A stretch of 35,013 bases of DNA, from the NCBI GenBank assembly GCA_013811945.1, contig JACCUI010000147.1, positions 1 through 35,013 of the forward strand, written 5' to 3'. Of this stretch, positions 15,572 through 24,785 are shown piece by piece. A program made the translations under genes and the position numbers. The notes below the pieces were generated by a model, which had not been told where the DNA came from, did no database searches, and saw only the letters and a program-made list of their open reading frames with translations. The number at the start of each line of letters is the position of its first letter. Within the stretch, counting starts at the first letter, position 1. The DNA is from Pyrinomonadaceae bacterium. GTDB lineage: Bacteria > Acidobacteriota > Blastocatellia > Pyrinomonadales > Pyrinomonadaceae.

Positions 15572-16099
15572 ATGTCCCTCGAACAAAATATTGCTATGGG
15601 AGCAATGTTGATCCCCATGGCAATAGGCATCGCTTACATGGATGTGCGTTACCGCCGCATTCCAAATAAGTTGGTACTGATCACACTGGTCGGTGGCCTG
15701 GCAATAAATACTTTCTTCGGCGGACGAGCTGGCTTGCTTGAGAGTTTGGGCGGATGCGTCCTCGCCTTCGCGTTGATGTTCATATTTCACGCGTTCGGCA
15801 CTATGGGCGCCGGCGACGTAAAGCTCTTTGCTGCGATTGGCGCGGCCATCGGTAGCCCATTGGTATTGCAGGCATTTCTGATCGTGTCAATCACAGGCGG
15901 TATGCTTGCGCTCAGCAAGATGATCTATAAGCGGCGCACGAGGACAACAGTGTTTGGAGTACTCCAGTTTTTTTACGGCCTGCTACCCGGACAGAGAGTT
16001 CCGCGCTTCGAGGTGCCCGTCGACCGCAGCTACACGCTTCCCTATGGCGTGGCGATCTGTGCCGGCAGCCTAATTGCTTTTTTTCTCTTCCGCGCCTGA
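15572..16099 (+). CDS. cpaA: Prepilin peptidase of the Tad system (A24 family)
   Basis: The 175-residue multi-pass membrane protein carries the two catalytic aspartates of the family: Asp24 in IAYMDVRYRRIPN after the first helix, and Asp82 in GTMGAGDVK (the GxGD motif). It lacks the N-terminal methylase domain of PilD, as expected for CpaA/TadV. It should remove the Flp leader after Gly13 and may process the TadE-like pseudopilins. It lies 110 bp after flp, separated by the hairpin at 15477. Confidence 0.93.
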   Translation: MSLEQNIAMGAMLIPMAIGIAYMDVRYRRIPNKLVLITLVGGLAINTFFGGRAGLLESLGGCVLAFALMFIFHAFGTMGAGDVKLFAAIGAAIGSPLVLQAFLIVSITGGMLALSKMIYKRRTRTTVFGVLQFFYGLLPGQRVPRFEVPVDRSYTLPYGVAICAGSLIAFFLFRA

Positions 16100-16173
16100 A
16101 GCATCTGATGGAATCCACTTCACAATCCGCATTTACTTCAGTAACGGGCAGTTCAGTAATGGAGAATTGAGTC

Positions 16174-17079
16174 ATGCGAAATAAACGTCTCATTATCGCG
16201 CTTACGGGAGCCGTCCTTTGCGGTCTCCTCGGTGTCATGTTGATAACGCGTTACCTCGCGAGCGTACAGGCTTTTACTAAAGACCTCGGAAACGTGGTCG
16301 TCGCCAAAACGGAAATTCAGCTCGGAGAGAAGATTACAGCCGAGCACTTGGCGTTCGCGTCGCTTCCGAACGGTTCTGTCCCCGAAGGCGCCTTTCGAAA
16401 GCTTGATCAACTGGTCGGTCGTGTAGTGATCACGCCCATCGGCGTCCGCGAGACAATCACGAATATGAAGCTCGCGCCCGCAGGGGTTGGCGCGGGGCTG
16501 TCGGCGGTGATCCCGGAAGGCTACCGCGCCATGACCGTCAAGGTTGACGATGTGGTGGGCGTCTCAGGTTTCATCATGCCAGGCTCGTTCGTCGATGTAG
16601 TGGCCATCATTGTTCCGCTCGCCCAGCAAGGGAACGAGGGGAAGGGCCCGATATCCAAAATCGTGCTCCAGAACATAAAGGTGCTCGCGAGCGGACCTAA
16701 GATCGATTCTCCCGACAACCAACGAGAACCAACCAGCGTGAAAGCCGTGACGCTCCAGGTTACGCCCGAGCAGGCAGAAAAGCTGGTGCTCGCTGCCAAC
16801 GAAGGAAAACTGCAGCTGGTAATGCGCAATTACGGCGACCTGGAAGATACCCAAACACAGGGAGCCAACAAGAATTCCCTGTTATCGGGCGAGTCGTATG
16901 CACCGCAGCCGGAGCCGAAAAGCGAACAAGCTGAGCAACCCAGGGCCACGCATGTCAAACAACTAGTCAAACGTATCACTACGATGCCCAGGGAAGTAAA
17001 ACCGGCCATGCAACCTGTCTCGCGAAACTCCATAGAGTTGATTGAGGGCGCGAAAAGGCGCGAAGTCGAAATCCCGTAG
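16174..17079 (+). CDS. cpaB: Flp pilus assembly protein CpaB (RcpC)
   Basis: The 301-residue protein has an N-terminal membrane anchor (RLIIALTGAVLCGLLGVMLI), a SAF domain at about 40-105 (VVVAKTEIQLGEKITAEHL… TNMKLAPAG), then the CpaB domain with GYRAMTVKVDDVVGVSGFI and PGSFVDVVAI and the segment VTLQVTPEQAEKLVLAANEG. The C-terminal ~80 residues are Pro/Lys-rich and probably flexible. CpaB/RcpC works in the periplasm with the secretin, which is encoded next, as in other Tad loci. Confidence 0.93.
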   Translation: MRNKRLIIALTGAVLCGLLGVMLITRYLASVQAFTKDLGNVVVAKTEIQLGEKITAEHLAFASLPNGSVPEGAFRKLDQLVGRVVITPIGVRETITNMKLAPAGVGAGLSAVIPEGYRAMTVKVDDVVGVSGFIMPGSFVDVVAIIVPLAQQGNEGKGPISKIVLQNIKVLASGPKIDSPDNQREPTSVKAVTLQVTPEQAEKLVLAANEGKLQLVMRNYGDLEDTQTQGANKNSLLSGESYAPQPEPKSEQAEQPRATHVKQLVKRITTMPREVKPAMQPVSRNSIELIEGAKRREVEIP

Positions 17080-17085
17080 GACTGG

Positions 17086-17106
17086 CTGCCGACCCACTGG
17101 CGGCAG
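17086..17106 (+). terminator. Hairpin between cpaB and cpaC
   Basis: CTGCCG-ACCCACTGG-CGGCAG, followed by an A-rich rather than T-rich tract. It probably stabilises or processes the message rather than ending it. Confidence 0.35.
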
Positions 17107-17160
17107 AAGAAAAACCGCTCCGTTTCCAAACAAAAGTTTCTAAACAGTTAAGGAGTCGAA

Positions 17161-18711
17161 ATGATCATGCAGCCCCGTTCTTCCATTAGCAACTTCATTG
17201 CCCTTCTCGGAACCCTCTTGCTCTGCTCTTTCCCCCTTGCGGCGCAAGACCAGAGCACGAACGCCTCCTTTTCAACGGGAACAAAAGAAGCAATCCCTGT
17301 AAACGTGCTGGTGGGCCAGTCAAAGGTGATTAGTTTTGACCAGCCGATTGAACGTTTCTCGGTTTCTAATCCAGAAATCGCCGAGGCCGTACTGGTCGCT
17401 TCGAATCAGGTGGTGGTTAATGGCAAAGCCTTTGGCCAGGTCAACTTCATCGCCTGGGAGAAAGGTACCGGGCACTTCGTCGTCTTTGACGTTTACGTGC
17501 GCACCAACCTCTCGCTGATCGATTCACAGATCCGCGCCCTCTTCCCAAAAGACGACATCCGCCTGAGCCAGGCCAATGGATCGGTGGTGATGTCGGGTAC
17601 CGTCAGCGATCCTAAGATTGCGACGCAGGCGGAGGCAGTTGTCCAGGCGGCGGGCTTTAAGACTGTGAACTTGCTGCAATCGCCGGTCAAGGACCTTGCA
17701 CAGGTACAGCTTCAAGTACGCGTTGCCGAAGTGAACCGCAGCCGCATGCGCGACCTCGGCTCTTCCTATGCTTATCAGGCGAGCCCCGGTGTGGGTGGCT
17801 TCGCGAACGGTGGTGGGCCCGGCAACGTTTCCAACGTTGCCGGCGGCATATTAGGCGGCACATTCAGTCCGCTTAATCTCCTTATCTTAGGTGGCAACAT
17901 GACGACCATGATCCGCGCGCTACAGACACAGGGCGCCCTGCGCGCTCTTGCCGAGCCTAACTTGATCGCGATGGACGGTCAGCCGGCGAGTTTCCTCGCG
18001 GGCGGCGAATATCCTGTGCCCATTGTTCAGGGTGGCGGCGACCGCAGCACGGTATCCATCGTGTTTAAGGAATATGGCGTGCGTCTCAACTTCAAGCCTA
18101 CGATCGTTGACGAAGATCACATCCGCCTGGAGCTTGAGCCTGAAGTTTCCACATTGGACTTCGTCAACGGTGTGAAGTTTGACGGCTTTCTAATTCCGGC
18201 TTTGCGCGTGCGCCGTGCAAAGACGAGCGTCGAGCTGCGCGATGGCCAGAGCTTCGCACTCGCGGGTTTGCTCGACAATAGCGAAACTAGATCGCTTTCG
18301 AAAGTGCCGGGCCTCGGTGACATACCAATTCTGGGAAATCTATTCAAATCAACACAGTTCCAGAAGAACGAGAGCGAGTTGATGTTTATCGTGACGGCCC
18401 AGTTGGTCAAGCCTGTAAATCGCGATGACCTGCCGGCGCTGCCGAATGTGGACAGCTTGAAGAAGGGATCGTTACTTGGTCTCGAACCCAAGAGCGGGGC
18501 GATCGATGGCCCGACGGGCTTCATCGTCAACCCCGGCGCGACTGGTAACCCTACTACAACGCCAGCCGCATCATCGTCTGCGCCTACTAAGGCATCGACT
18601 CCCGTCGTGCCGGCTACAACAGACCTTTCCAACAAGGCGACAGCGCCGAGCGTCTCGGCCAATCTTCCCCCGCCCACCTCGGAGGGAGCGAAGACAACAC
18701 CGAAGTTCTAG
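17161..18711 (+). CDS. cpaC: Tad-type outer-membrane secretin CpaC (RcpA)
   Basis: The 516-residue protein has a signal peptide (FIALLGTLLLCSFPLAAQ), an N-terminal 'pilus/secretin' domain (VNVLVGQSKVISFDQPIERF), a BON-like segment (NGSVVMSGTVSDPKIATQA) and the secretin core (VQLQVRVAEVNRSRMRDLGS… to LSKVPGLGDIPILGNLF and ESELMFIVTAQLVKP). These are the standard blocks of RcpA/CpaC. A ~90-residue Ser/Thr/Pro tail follows and is unlike most homologues. It should form the outer-membrane pore for the pilus. AAGGAG lies six bases before the ATG. It follows cpaB by 81 bp. Confidence 0.95.
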   Translation: MIMQPRSSISNFIALLGTLLLCSFPLAAQDQSTNASFSTGTKEAIPVNVLVGQSKVISFDQPIERFSVSNPEIAEAVLVASNQVVVNGKAFGQVNFIAWEKGTGHFVVFDVYVRTNLSLIDSQIRALFPKDDIRLSQANGSVVMSGTVSDPKIATQAEAVVQAAGFKTVNLLQSPVKDLAQVQLQVRVAEVNRSRMRDLGSSYAYQASPGVGGFANGGGPGNVSNVAGGILGGTFSPLNLLILGGNMTTMIRALQTQGALRALAEPNLIAMDGQPASFLAGGEYPVPIVQGGGDRSTVSIVFKEYGVRLNFKPTIVDEDHIRLELEPEVSTLDFVNGVKFDGFLIPALRVRRAKTSVELRDGQSFALAGLLDNSETRSLSKVPGLGDIPILGNLFKSTQFQKNESELMFIVTAQLVKPVNRDDLPALPNVDSLKKGSLLGLEPKSGAIDGPTGFIVNPGATGNPTTTPAASSSAPTKASTPVVPATTDLSNKATAPSVSANLPPPTSEGAKTTPKF

Positions 18712-18762
18712 GGGGGACTGAATCAGGACAGGTTTGACGAACAATCGCAAAGGAGTTGAGAA

Positions 18763-19986
18763 GTGTTCTTAATGACATGGCAGCCAAGCACGAAATGGAG
18801 CGGAGAACGCGGTTCCGTCACTGTTATGACAGCCGTTCTCATGCTCGGCCTCGTCCTTGTCATGGGATTGAGCATAGACGTGTCCCGTATCTATATGATG
18901 CGGGCAGGATTACAGAATGCAGCGAATGCCGCTGCGCTGGCAGCGGCGCGAGAACTGAACTCTGGCACGACGGGCCTTAATGACGCCGTGACGCAGGCCC
19001 AAGCAGCAGGTTTGAACGCAAACAAATATGGTTTCAACCGCCAGGGGTTTGCCGCACCGTCGGTGGTGATTACATCGGTTGAGTTCTCAACCAGCAATGC
19101 CCCACCATGGTACGTGGGCGCTGCGGCCGTCCCTGCGGGATCCGTGAGTGCGATCCGCTACGTCCGCGTGACAACGCAAGCCACGTCGCTCACCATGCTA
19201 TTAGCCGGAAGAGTCCTCACGCCTACCGGCACCCCTTTTAGCGTGCAGGAGAAGGCAACAGCCGGAATGTCGCCCGGACTGAACACCGTTTGCGACTACG
19301 TGCCGCTCGCGGTCGCCAAGACCAACCCTCTGACACCTTTCCCCACGGGCACAGAATTAATGTTTCAATTCGTATCCGCGAAATCAACCAACTTGGTCAA
19401 TCAGAACCTTATCGTCCTTCAAACGGACGGTTCGGAAGGCGCGAATAAAACCCGAGATGCGGTGGCGGGCGTAACTCCTATCTGCACGACCATCGGCTCG
19501 TCAATAATTACCTCGACCTCCCAGAGCGCTGAAAGCAACAACGGGCCTACTCAAATCGAGGTCGGCATGAACGCAAGGATGGATCAGTACTCGAATGGGA
19601 TGAAGGCGTCTGATGCCGGGCCGGATAATAACGTTTACCAGGCCGCGAACTTCGCAAATTTTAACTGGGAGAATTATAAGTCAGGATCGCCGACTCTGTT
19701 ACCAAGAATCGCAAATCGACCGTACGCCTCCGACAACCGTCGCATCGTCGTCATGCCAATCGTTGAGGTGGGCCCTATTTCCGGCTCCGTTACCGTTAGG
19801 TCTTTCGGCGCGTTTCTCTTCCTGCGAAAGGTTACGAATCCTAATCCGTCGAAATGCAAAGATATCCCCAATCCGTGCGGTCACGTCCACGTAGAATATC
19901 TCGGTGACGATTTTGTAATAGGGCGCGGGTTCTACGATCCTAGTGGCGCGTGCACAGCTTTGAAGAAGGCGGTGCTATACCAGTGA
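18763..19986 (+). CDS. TadG-like pilus assembly protein with N-terminal Tad domain
   Basis: The 407-residue protein begins with the Tad/TadE-G type segment: a short basic leader (WSGERGSVTVM), one membrane helix (AVLMLGLVLVMGLSIDVSRI) and the typical LQNAANAAALAAAREL. The large C-terminal part is periplasmic and has no recognised von Willebrand domain, although longer TadG proteins carry one. A Cys-containing end (KCKDIPNPCGHVHVEYLG) is present. GTG at 18763 is chosen because AAAGGAG precedes it at good distance; ATG at 18772 is possible. It overlaps the next gene by four bases. Confidence 0.8.
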   Translation: MFLMTWQPSTKWSGERGSVTVMTAVLMLGLVLVMGLSIDVSRIYMMRAGLQNAANAAALAAARELNSGTTGLNDAVTQAQAAGLNANKYGFNRQGFAAPSVVITSVEFSTSNAPPWYVGAAAVPAGSVSAIRYVRVTTQATSLTMLLAGRVLTPTGTPFSVQEKATAGMSPGLNTVCDYVPLAVAKTNPLTPFPTGTELMFQFVSAKSTNLVNQNLIVLQTDGSEGANKTRDAVAGVTPICTTIGSSIITSTSQSAESNNGPTQIEVGMNARMDQYSNGMKASDAGPDNNVYQAANFANFNWENYKSGSPTLLPRIANRPYASDNRRIVVMPIVEVGPISGSVTVRSFGAFLFLRKVTNPNPSKCKDIPNPCGHVHVEYLGDDFVIGRGFYDPSGACTALKKAVLYQ

Positions 19987-20522
19987 GGAGACGCACAACC
20001 GCATGGGGAAAACTCAAGCGACGCCTGCGCCTGCTCGCAGTGTGCGAAGACGGGACGCAACTGATTGAATTTGCGATCGCGCTGCCGTTCTTGTTGCTGA
20101 TGTTTGCTGGGTCTGTTGAACTCGGCCGCATGTTCTACACTTATACCACCCTGGCCAAGTCGACGATGGTCGGAGCGCGGTACCTCTCCTCGCCAACGTC
20201 GCCCGTAGGCGTAAGCGGTTACTCCGCTGCGGACAAGAATATTGCAAAGAATTTGATGATTTGCGGAGTGGCAAATAGTTGTAGTGGCCTCACGCCAATA
20301 GTCAGTGGATTCGACGCTTCAAAAATTGACGACCCCTCCCTCTCCACAGTCGCGGTCGTTAAGCCAGACGGCACCACGATCAACGTGCGGTACGTCACAG
20401 CCAAAATCACATACGACTATACCCCCTTGGTGTTTGATCTGGGCGCGATGACTGGTGTTCAAAATCTGTCCCTTAATTACACGCTTACACCGCAAACGAG
20501 AATGCGCTACATGCTGGACTAG
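19983..20522 (+). CDS. TadE-like pseudopilin 1
   Basis: The 179-residue protein starts at GTG 19983, whose GTGA overlaps the stop of the tadG-like gene; a GTG at 19950 would give a longer but unlikely overlap. After a basic leader (RRLRLLAVCEDGTQLIEFAI) comes the TadE motif: Glu five residues into the helix (QLIEFAIALPFLLLMFAGS), then LGRMFYTYTTLAKSTMVGAR. A ~120-residue beta-rich periplasmic domain follows. TadE-like proteins are minor pilins processed by the prepilin peptidase. Translational coupling with the upstream gene suggests fixed stoichiometry. Confidence 0.85.
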   Translation: MRRRTTAWGKLKRRLRLLAVCEDGTQLIEFAIALPFLLLMFAGSVELGRMFYTYTTLAKSTMVGARYLSSPTSPVGVSGYSAADKNIAKNLMICGVANSCSGLTPIVSGFDASKIDDPSLSTVAVVKPDGTTINVRYVTAKITYDYTPLVFDLGAMTGVQNLSLNYTLTPQTRMRYMLD

Positions 20523-20544
20523 AAGTCGGAGACGGCGAATAATT

Positions 20545-21036
20545 ATGAGAACGAGGTGCATAAATATACAAGGTGAGCTTGGCGGCACTCTTTTGGAGTT
20601 TACGTTTGTCGCGTCAACCTTCTTTATGATGCTGCTGGCAATCACTTCCGGCGCGAACCTCTACTTCACACACAATGCGCTGGTTGAGGCGACTCGCCGC
20701 GGCGCCCGCTTTGCGGCCACCCAGGCGGCCAGTAGTACGCCGGGTACGCTCACGACGGGCACGAACGTGGGCCCCAGTGTGACCAAAATCAGGAATTACG
20801 CGATTTACGGCAACGCGGCTGGTACCGGACCGAAGCTGATGAGCACCCTGGAACCGGCCAACATCTCAATACAGTATGTGAGCTTCGGGGTCGGCACCGG
20901 TGCGGTTTCCGTGAGCGTCACGGGCTATAACTACAATCTCGTGATTCCCGGAATTAGTCGGCAGATCACAATGCCGCCTTACCGGACCACCGTGACCGGG
21001 GAGAGCGCGGGAACAGTTTCGGTCACGTGTCCCTAG
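20545..21036 (+). CDS. TadE-like pseudopilin 2
   Basis: The 163-residue protein starts at ATG 20545; an upstream in-frame start at 20455 would overlap the preceding gene and adds a non-homologous leader. It has the same design as its neighbour: GELGGTLLEFTFVASTFFMM with the Glu at the usual place, then NLYFTHNALVEATRRGARFA and a beta-rich periplasmic part. It is probably the TadE/TadF partner of the previous gene, as these minor pilins usually come in pairs. Confidence 0.85.
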   Translation: MRTRCINIQGELGGTLLEFTFVASTFFMMLLAITSGANLYFTHNALVEATRRGARFAATQAASSTPGTLTTGTNVGPSVTKIRNYAIYGNAAGTGPKLMSTLEPANISIQYVSFGVGTGAVSVSVTGYNYNLVIPGISRQITMPPYRTTVTGESAGTVSVTCP

Positions 21037-21082
21037 GTTATTCATAAGGCAGGAAAACCAAAAAGAAACGAAGATTTAGATC

Positions 21083-22306
21083 ATGCAAGCATTAACATTT
21101 ATAACGATGGGTAGTAAGCCGGAAGCTTCGAAAGAGATCAGGGACGCACTGGTCGGCAACGCGCGCGCGCGCCTGCTGGCAGACTGCGACGATCCGGATC
21201 AGTTGCTTGCCGATGTCCTACGCCTGCGGCCCTCGGCGGTAATCATCATATTAGAATTAGAAAATTTGGAAAAAGAGTTTGTCCTGATTAAGCAGCTTGC
21301 CGCAACCTGCCCCGAGACGGCAATTATCTCCGCAGCGCGTGATGCGTCGCCGGCTCTGATTCTGGGGAGCATGCGTTCCGGTGCGCGTGAGTTTATCCAA
21401 CTTCCAATCATCGCCGACGAATTCCGGACAGTAATTGATCGGGTTGTGGAGTTCTGCGCCGGCGTAGAAAACTCATCCAGGAAGAACGGACGCGTCATTG
21501 CCGTTTTTTCTGGCAAGGGCGGGGCCGGCGTCTCTTTCTTCGGTACAAACCTTGCCGCAGCGATGGGGGTTTCGACGTTACTTATCGACCTCAACCTGCA
21601 AGCGGGAGATGCGGCCTTCTTTCTCGGCCTCGACACGAAATACTCGCTTACCGACTTCGTCAACAATCGGGCCCGACTCGACGACTCGCTAATGACGAGT
21701 CTGGTTACGACCCACTCCGCGAACCTCGCGGTGTTGGCTGCGCCGCTCGAAGCTCACGAAGCGGAAGACATCAAACCACAGGATGTGGTTGAGATTCTTC
21801 ATCTCCTGGGCCAGAGGTATGAATGCATTGTTCTCGACCTGCCACATACCTTCGATCCGGTGACCGTCGCTGCTCTAGATCTGGCCGATGAGATTCTGGT
21901 GGTCTTGACGCTCGACATTCCCGGAATTCGCAGCACCAAGCGCGCGCTTAAAGTCTTCGATAGGCTGGACTATCAGCGCCGGAAAGTCCACGTCGTAGTC
22001 AACCGTTGGAGCAAGAATATTGATGTGCAGTTGCAGAAGGTTGAGATGCACCTGGGCGAGCAACTCATCGGTTTTGTGCCAAATGACTACCGGAAGGTGA
22101 TGGACTCCATTAACCTGGGTCGCCCGTTGGTGCAAGCTGATCCCTCATCGAAAATAACTGCGGAGATTAAACGCATTGCGGCGCTTGTCGGTGGTAACGG
22201 CCACCCCACTTCCGCGCTGCCTCGGAAGAAATTGCTTGGGGGGATGTTTAACCGACAAAGGCCGACCGCGGGACTCGAGCTTTCGGAAATGCCGGATCCA
22301 GCGTGA
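21083..22306 (+). CDS. cpaE: Tad localisation ATPase CpaE (TadZ)
   Basis: The 407-residue protein has an N-terminal atypical receiver (about 1-130, ending GAREFIQLPI) that lacks the usual acidic cluster, and a ParA/MinD-type ATPase domain with the deviant Walker A motif SGKGGAGVSF (about 143-152), LLIDLNLQAGDAAFFLGL (switch/Walker A' region) and YECIVLDLPH (Walker B). TadZ/CpaE places the Tad machine at a cell pole. It lies between the TadE-like genes and cpaF, the usual order. Confidence 0.95.
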   Translation: MQALTFITMGSKPEASKEIRDALVGNARARLLADCDDPDQLLADVLRLRPSAVIIILELENLEKEFVLIKQLAATCPETAIISAARDASPALILGSMRSGAREFIQLPIIADEFRTVIDRVVEFCAGVENSSRKNGRVIAVFSGKGGAGVSFFGTNLAAAMGVSTLLIDLNLQAGDAAFFLGLDTKYSLTDFVNNRARLDDSLMTSLVTTHSANLAVLAAPLEAHEAEDIKPQDVVEILHLLGQRYECIVLDLPHTFDPVTVAALDLADEILVVLTLDIPGIRSTKRALKVFDRLDYQRRKVHVVVNRWSKNIDVQLQKVEMHLGEQLIGFVPNDYRKVMDSINLGRPLVQADPSSKITAEIKRIAALVGGNGHPTSALPRKKLLGGMFNRQRPTAGLELSEMPDPA

Positions 22307-22424
22307 CCGACGGCAATGGACGCCCGTGACCTGGTGAACATGAAGAAGCGAGAATACAGGAACTTTCAGAACTCTCGGGTTTTATATTGAAAAGAAATAA
22401 AAAAAAGCAATAGGGACACAAAAC

Positions 22425-23753
22425 ATGGCTTTGAGAGAAAGATACATCAAGGATAACAACGGCGACGGCTCCTTACTAACCGGCGAAGAAGCGATCTACG
22501 GAAACCAAACCTTCCAGGAGATGAAGGCGCGTCTTCATCGGGCGATCATCACGCGGCTAGACCTTGTGAAGCTTAACGGGCTTTCGCCGGATCGCGTTCG
22601 GGGCGAAGTCTCGCGATTAGCCGAAGATCTACTACTGGCTGAGAATGCCGCCCTTTCAACTCTGGAGAGGGACCGCCTGGTTACTGAGGTGCATCACGAG
22701 CTTTTCGGCCTGGGGCCGTTGGAGCCACTGCTTACTGACCCGACCATCTCGGACATCCTGGTTAACTCCTACTCGAGTATCTATATTGAGCGACGCGGCA
22801 AGCTGGAAAAAACCAGTATTAGCTTCAAGGACGATGAGCACCTGAGACGCGTGATTGAGCGAATTGTCTCGACTGTCGGACGGCGGATAGATGAGGCGCA
22901 GCCGATGGTAGATGCCCGCCTCCCCGATGGCTCACGCGTCAATGCCATCATCCCGCCACTCGCCCTTGACGGACCAGTCCTTTCAATCCGCCGCTTCGGC
23001 GCGGAACCTTTGAGGATGCCCAAGCTGATTGAGAATGGAGCACTTACCAAAGAGATCGCCATCCTTTTTGAGATGTGTGTACGTGCCCGTTTGAACATTA
23101 TCATCTCCGGGGGAACAGGCGCGGGGAAGACGACGCTTTTGAACGCTCTCTCCGCTTACATCCCGCCTGATGAACGAATTGTCACGATTGAGGATTCGGC
23201 GGAGCTGCAGATGCAGCAACCGCACGTGGTGCGACTGGAAACTCGCCCGCCAAACATAGAAGGACGCGGTGAAGTTACGCAGCGCGATTTGGTCCGCAAC
23301 GCGTTGCGCATGCGTCCTGACCGTATAGTCATTGGCGAGGTCCGGGGCGGCGAGGCGATCGACATGCTCCAGGCGATGAACACAGGCCACGACGGATCAC
23401 TTACTACGATCCACGCCAATACACCAAGAGACGCTCTCGCTCGTCTGGAAACGATGGTCCAAATGACGGGAATGAAACTCTCCGACCGTGCGATGCGACA
23501 GCAGATAGCATCAGCCGTAAACATGGTCATCCAGGTGGCCAGGCTCACCGATGGCACGCGCCGCATTACTTCGATCTCTGAGATAACCGGCATGGAGGGC
23601 GAGACGATCACCATGCAGGAGATCTTCCAATTCGAGCGGACTGACGTCGACGCCGCAGGGAAGGTTATCGGACGATTTCGCACGACGGGAATTCGTCCAC
23701 GTTTCGCCGAGCGGCTCAAGCAGTATGGCATGCAACTACCGAATTTCTTTTAA
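22425..23753 (+). CDS. cpaF: Tad secretion ATPase CpaF (TadA)
   Basis: The 442-residue protein is a type II/IV secretion ATPase: N-terminal part with [20 protein letters not shown] and [19 protein letters not shown], Walker [10 protein letters not shown] (about 229-237), Asp box [10 protein letters not shown], Walker B region [17 protein letters not shown] and His box [15 protein letters not shown]. All motifs are intact. It powers Flp assembly (and retraction in some species) through TadB/TadC. A 118-bp gap with an A-rich tract separates it from cpaE; the ribosome binding site (AGGGA) is modest. Confidence 0.97.
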   Translation: MALRERYIKDNNGDGSLLTGEEAIYGNQTFQEMKARLHRAIITRLDLVKLNGLSPDRVRGEVSRLAEDLLLAENAALSTLERDRLVTEVHHELFGLGPLEPLLTDPTISDILVNSYSSIYIERRGKLEKTSISFKDDEHLRRVIERIVSTVGRRIDEAQPMVDARLPDGSRVNAIIPPLALDGPVLSIRRFGAEPLRMPKLIENGALTKEIAILFEMCVRARLNIIISGGTGAGKTTLLNALSAYIPPDERIVTIEDSAELQMQQPHVVRLETRPPNIEGRGEVTQRDLVRNALRMRPDRIVIGEVRGGEAIDMLQAMNTGHDGSLTTIHANTPRDALARLETMVQMTGMKLSDRAMRQQIASAVNMVIQVARLTDGTRRITSISEITGMEGETITMQEIFQFERTDVDAAGKVIGRFRTTGIRPRFAERLKQYGMQLPNFF

Positions 23754-23770
23754 TTTGAGGTGCCTTAAAG

Positions 23771-24730
23771 ATGTTGATTTCTACCGTCGTATTTCTCTTC
23801 TTCTTGTTTCTCACCTACGCGCTGTTTATGCTCGCGTCGCGCAAGTCGGATGCCCGTCACGAGCGTTTGCAGCAGCGCGTTGCCGACGCCCTGAAAGATT
23901 CGCAGTCACCAGAGGAATTTATTGAGATATCGCGGGAAGATTCGATTGGTGGGTCCCCAACTATCAATCGGCTGTTGGCCCCTCTGAATTTTATTAGGAA
24001 GCTTGATCAAATGATCAGGCAGGCCGATCTGCAGATTACCGTCAGCCGTCTGCTTGGCTTCAGTTTGGTTGCGGGATTTTTAGCCGCTCTCGCGGCATAC
24101 ACAGTATTCAACGCCTTATTCGCTGGCGGGGCATTCTTTATAGCGTCGGCTTTACCCATACTGCAGGTTTCCTGGAAACGCAAAAAGCGTTTACGAAAGT
24201 TCAACGCACAGTTGCCGGATACCCTTGACCTATTGAGCCGCTCGCTCGCGGTCGGGCACGCGTTTTCTGAGTCACTACACCAGGTCGCGATCGAAATGCC
24301 CGACCCCATCGCCGCCGAATTTCGCATTACATTCGAGGAGCAGAAACTTGGTCTCTCGACCAAACTGGCGCTAGATCGCTTGACCGAGCGGGTTCCGCTC
24401 CTGGATTTACGCCTCTGCGTCACTGCAATGCATATACAGCGGGAAACAGGTGGCAACCTCGCTGAAATCCTTGAGAAGGTTGCACAAACCATTCGCGACC
24501 GTTTCAAGCTCATGGAAGACTTCCGCACGCTGACCACGAGTTCGCGCGGTTCGGCCTGGATTCTTTGTGGTCTGCCGGTTGTTATCATTTTTCTTCTGAC
24601 CGCTCTCAATCCTGAATACATGGCGGTGCTAATTCATGACCAGCGCGGCCATTACGTGATCGCCGTGGCGACCCTAATGCAGATCACAGGCATGCTCGCA
24701 ATCAGGAAAATTTTGAACATCAAGGTCTGA
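23771..24730 (+). CDS. tadB: Tad inner-membrane platform protein TadB
   Basis: The 319-residue protein has an N-terminal membrane helix, two central helices (FSLVAGFLAALAAYTVF; GGAFFIASALPIL) and the GspF-like domain (LPDTLDLLSRSLAVGHAFSE… DLRLCVTAMHIQRETGGNLA), ending with two more helices. It forms the inner-membrane platform with TadC and contacts the ATPase. It starts 17 bases after cpaF, which suggests coupled expression. Confidence 0.95.
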   Translation: MLISTVVFLFFLFLTYALFMLASRKSDARHERLQQRVADALKDSQSPEEFIEISREDSIGGSPTINRLLAPLNFIRKLDQMIRQADLQITVSRLLGFSLVAGFLAALAAYTVFNALFAGGAFFIASALPILQVSWKRKKRLRKFNAQLPDTLDLLSRSLAVGHAFSESLHQVAIEMPDPIAAEFRITFEEQKLGLSTKLALDRLTERVPLLDLRLCVTAMHIQRETGGNLAEILEKVAQTIRDRFKLMEDFRTLTTSSRGSAWILCGLPVVIIFLLTALNPEYMAVLIHDQRGHYVIAVATLMQITGMLAIRKILNIKV

Positions 24731-24785
24731 AGCCGCGCGCTGAACGCGAATATGAGAACCGTTTTCTAATGAGGGAAGTAAATAT

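Noticed and set aside
16682..16693. TGCTCGCGAGCG inside cpaB as another enhancer copy
   Set aside because: It lacks the two-base spacer and the last half-site base, lies in coding sequence and has no promoter match after it.
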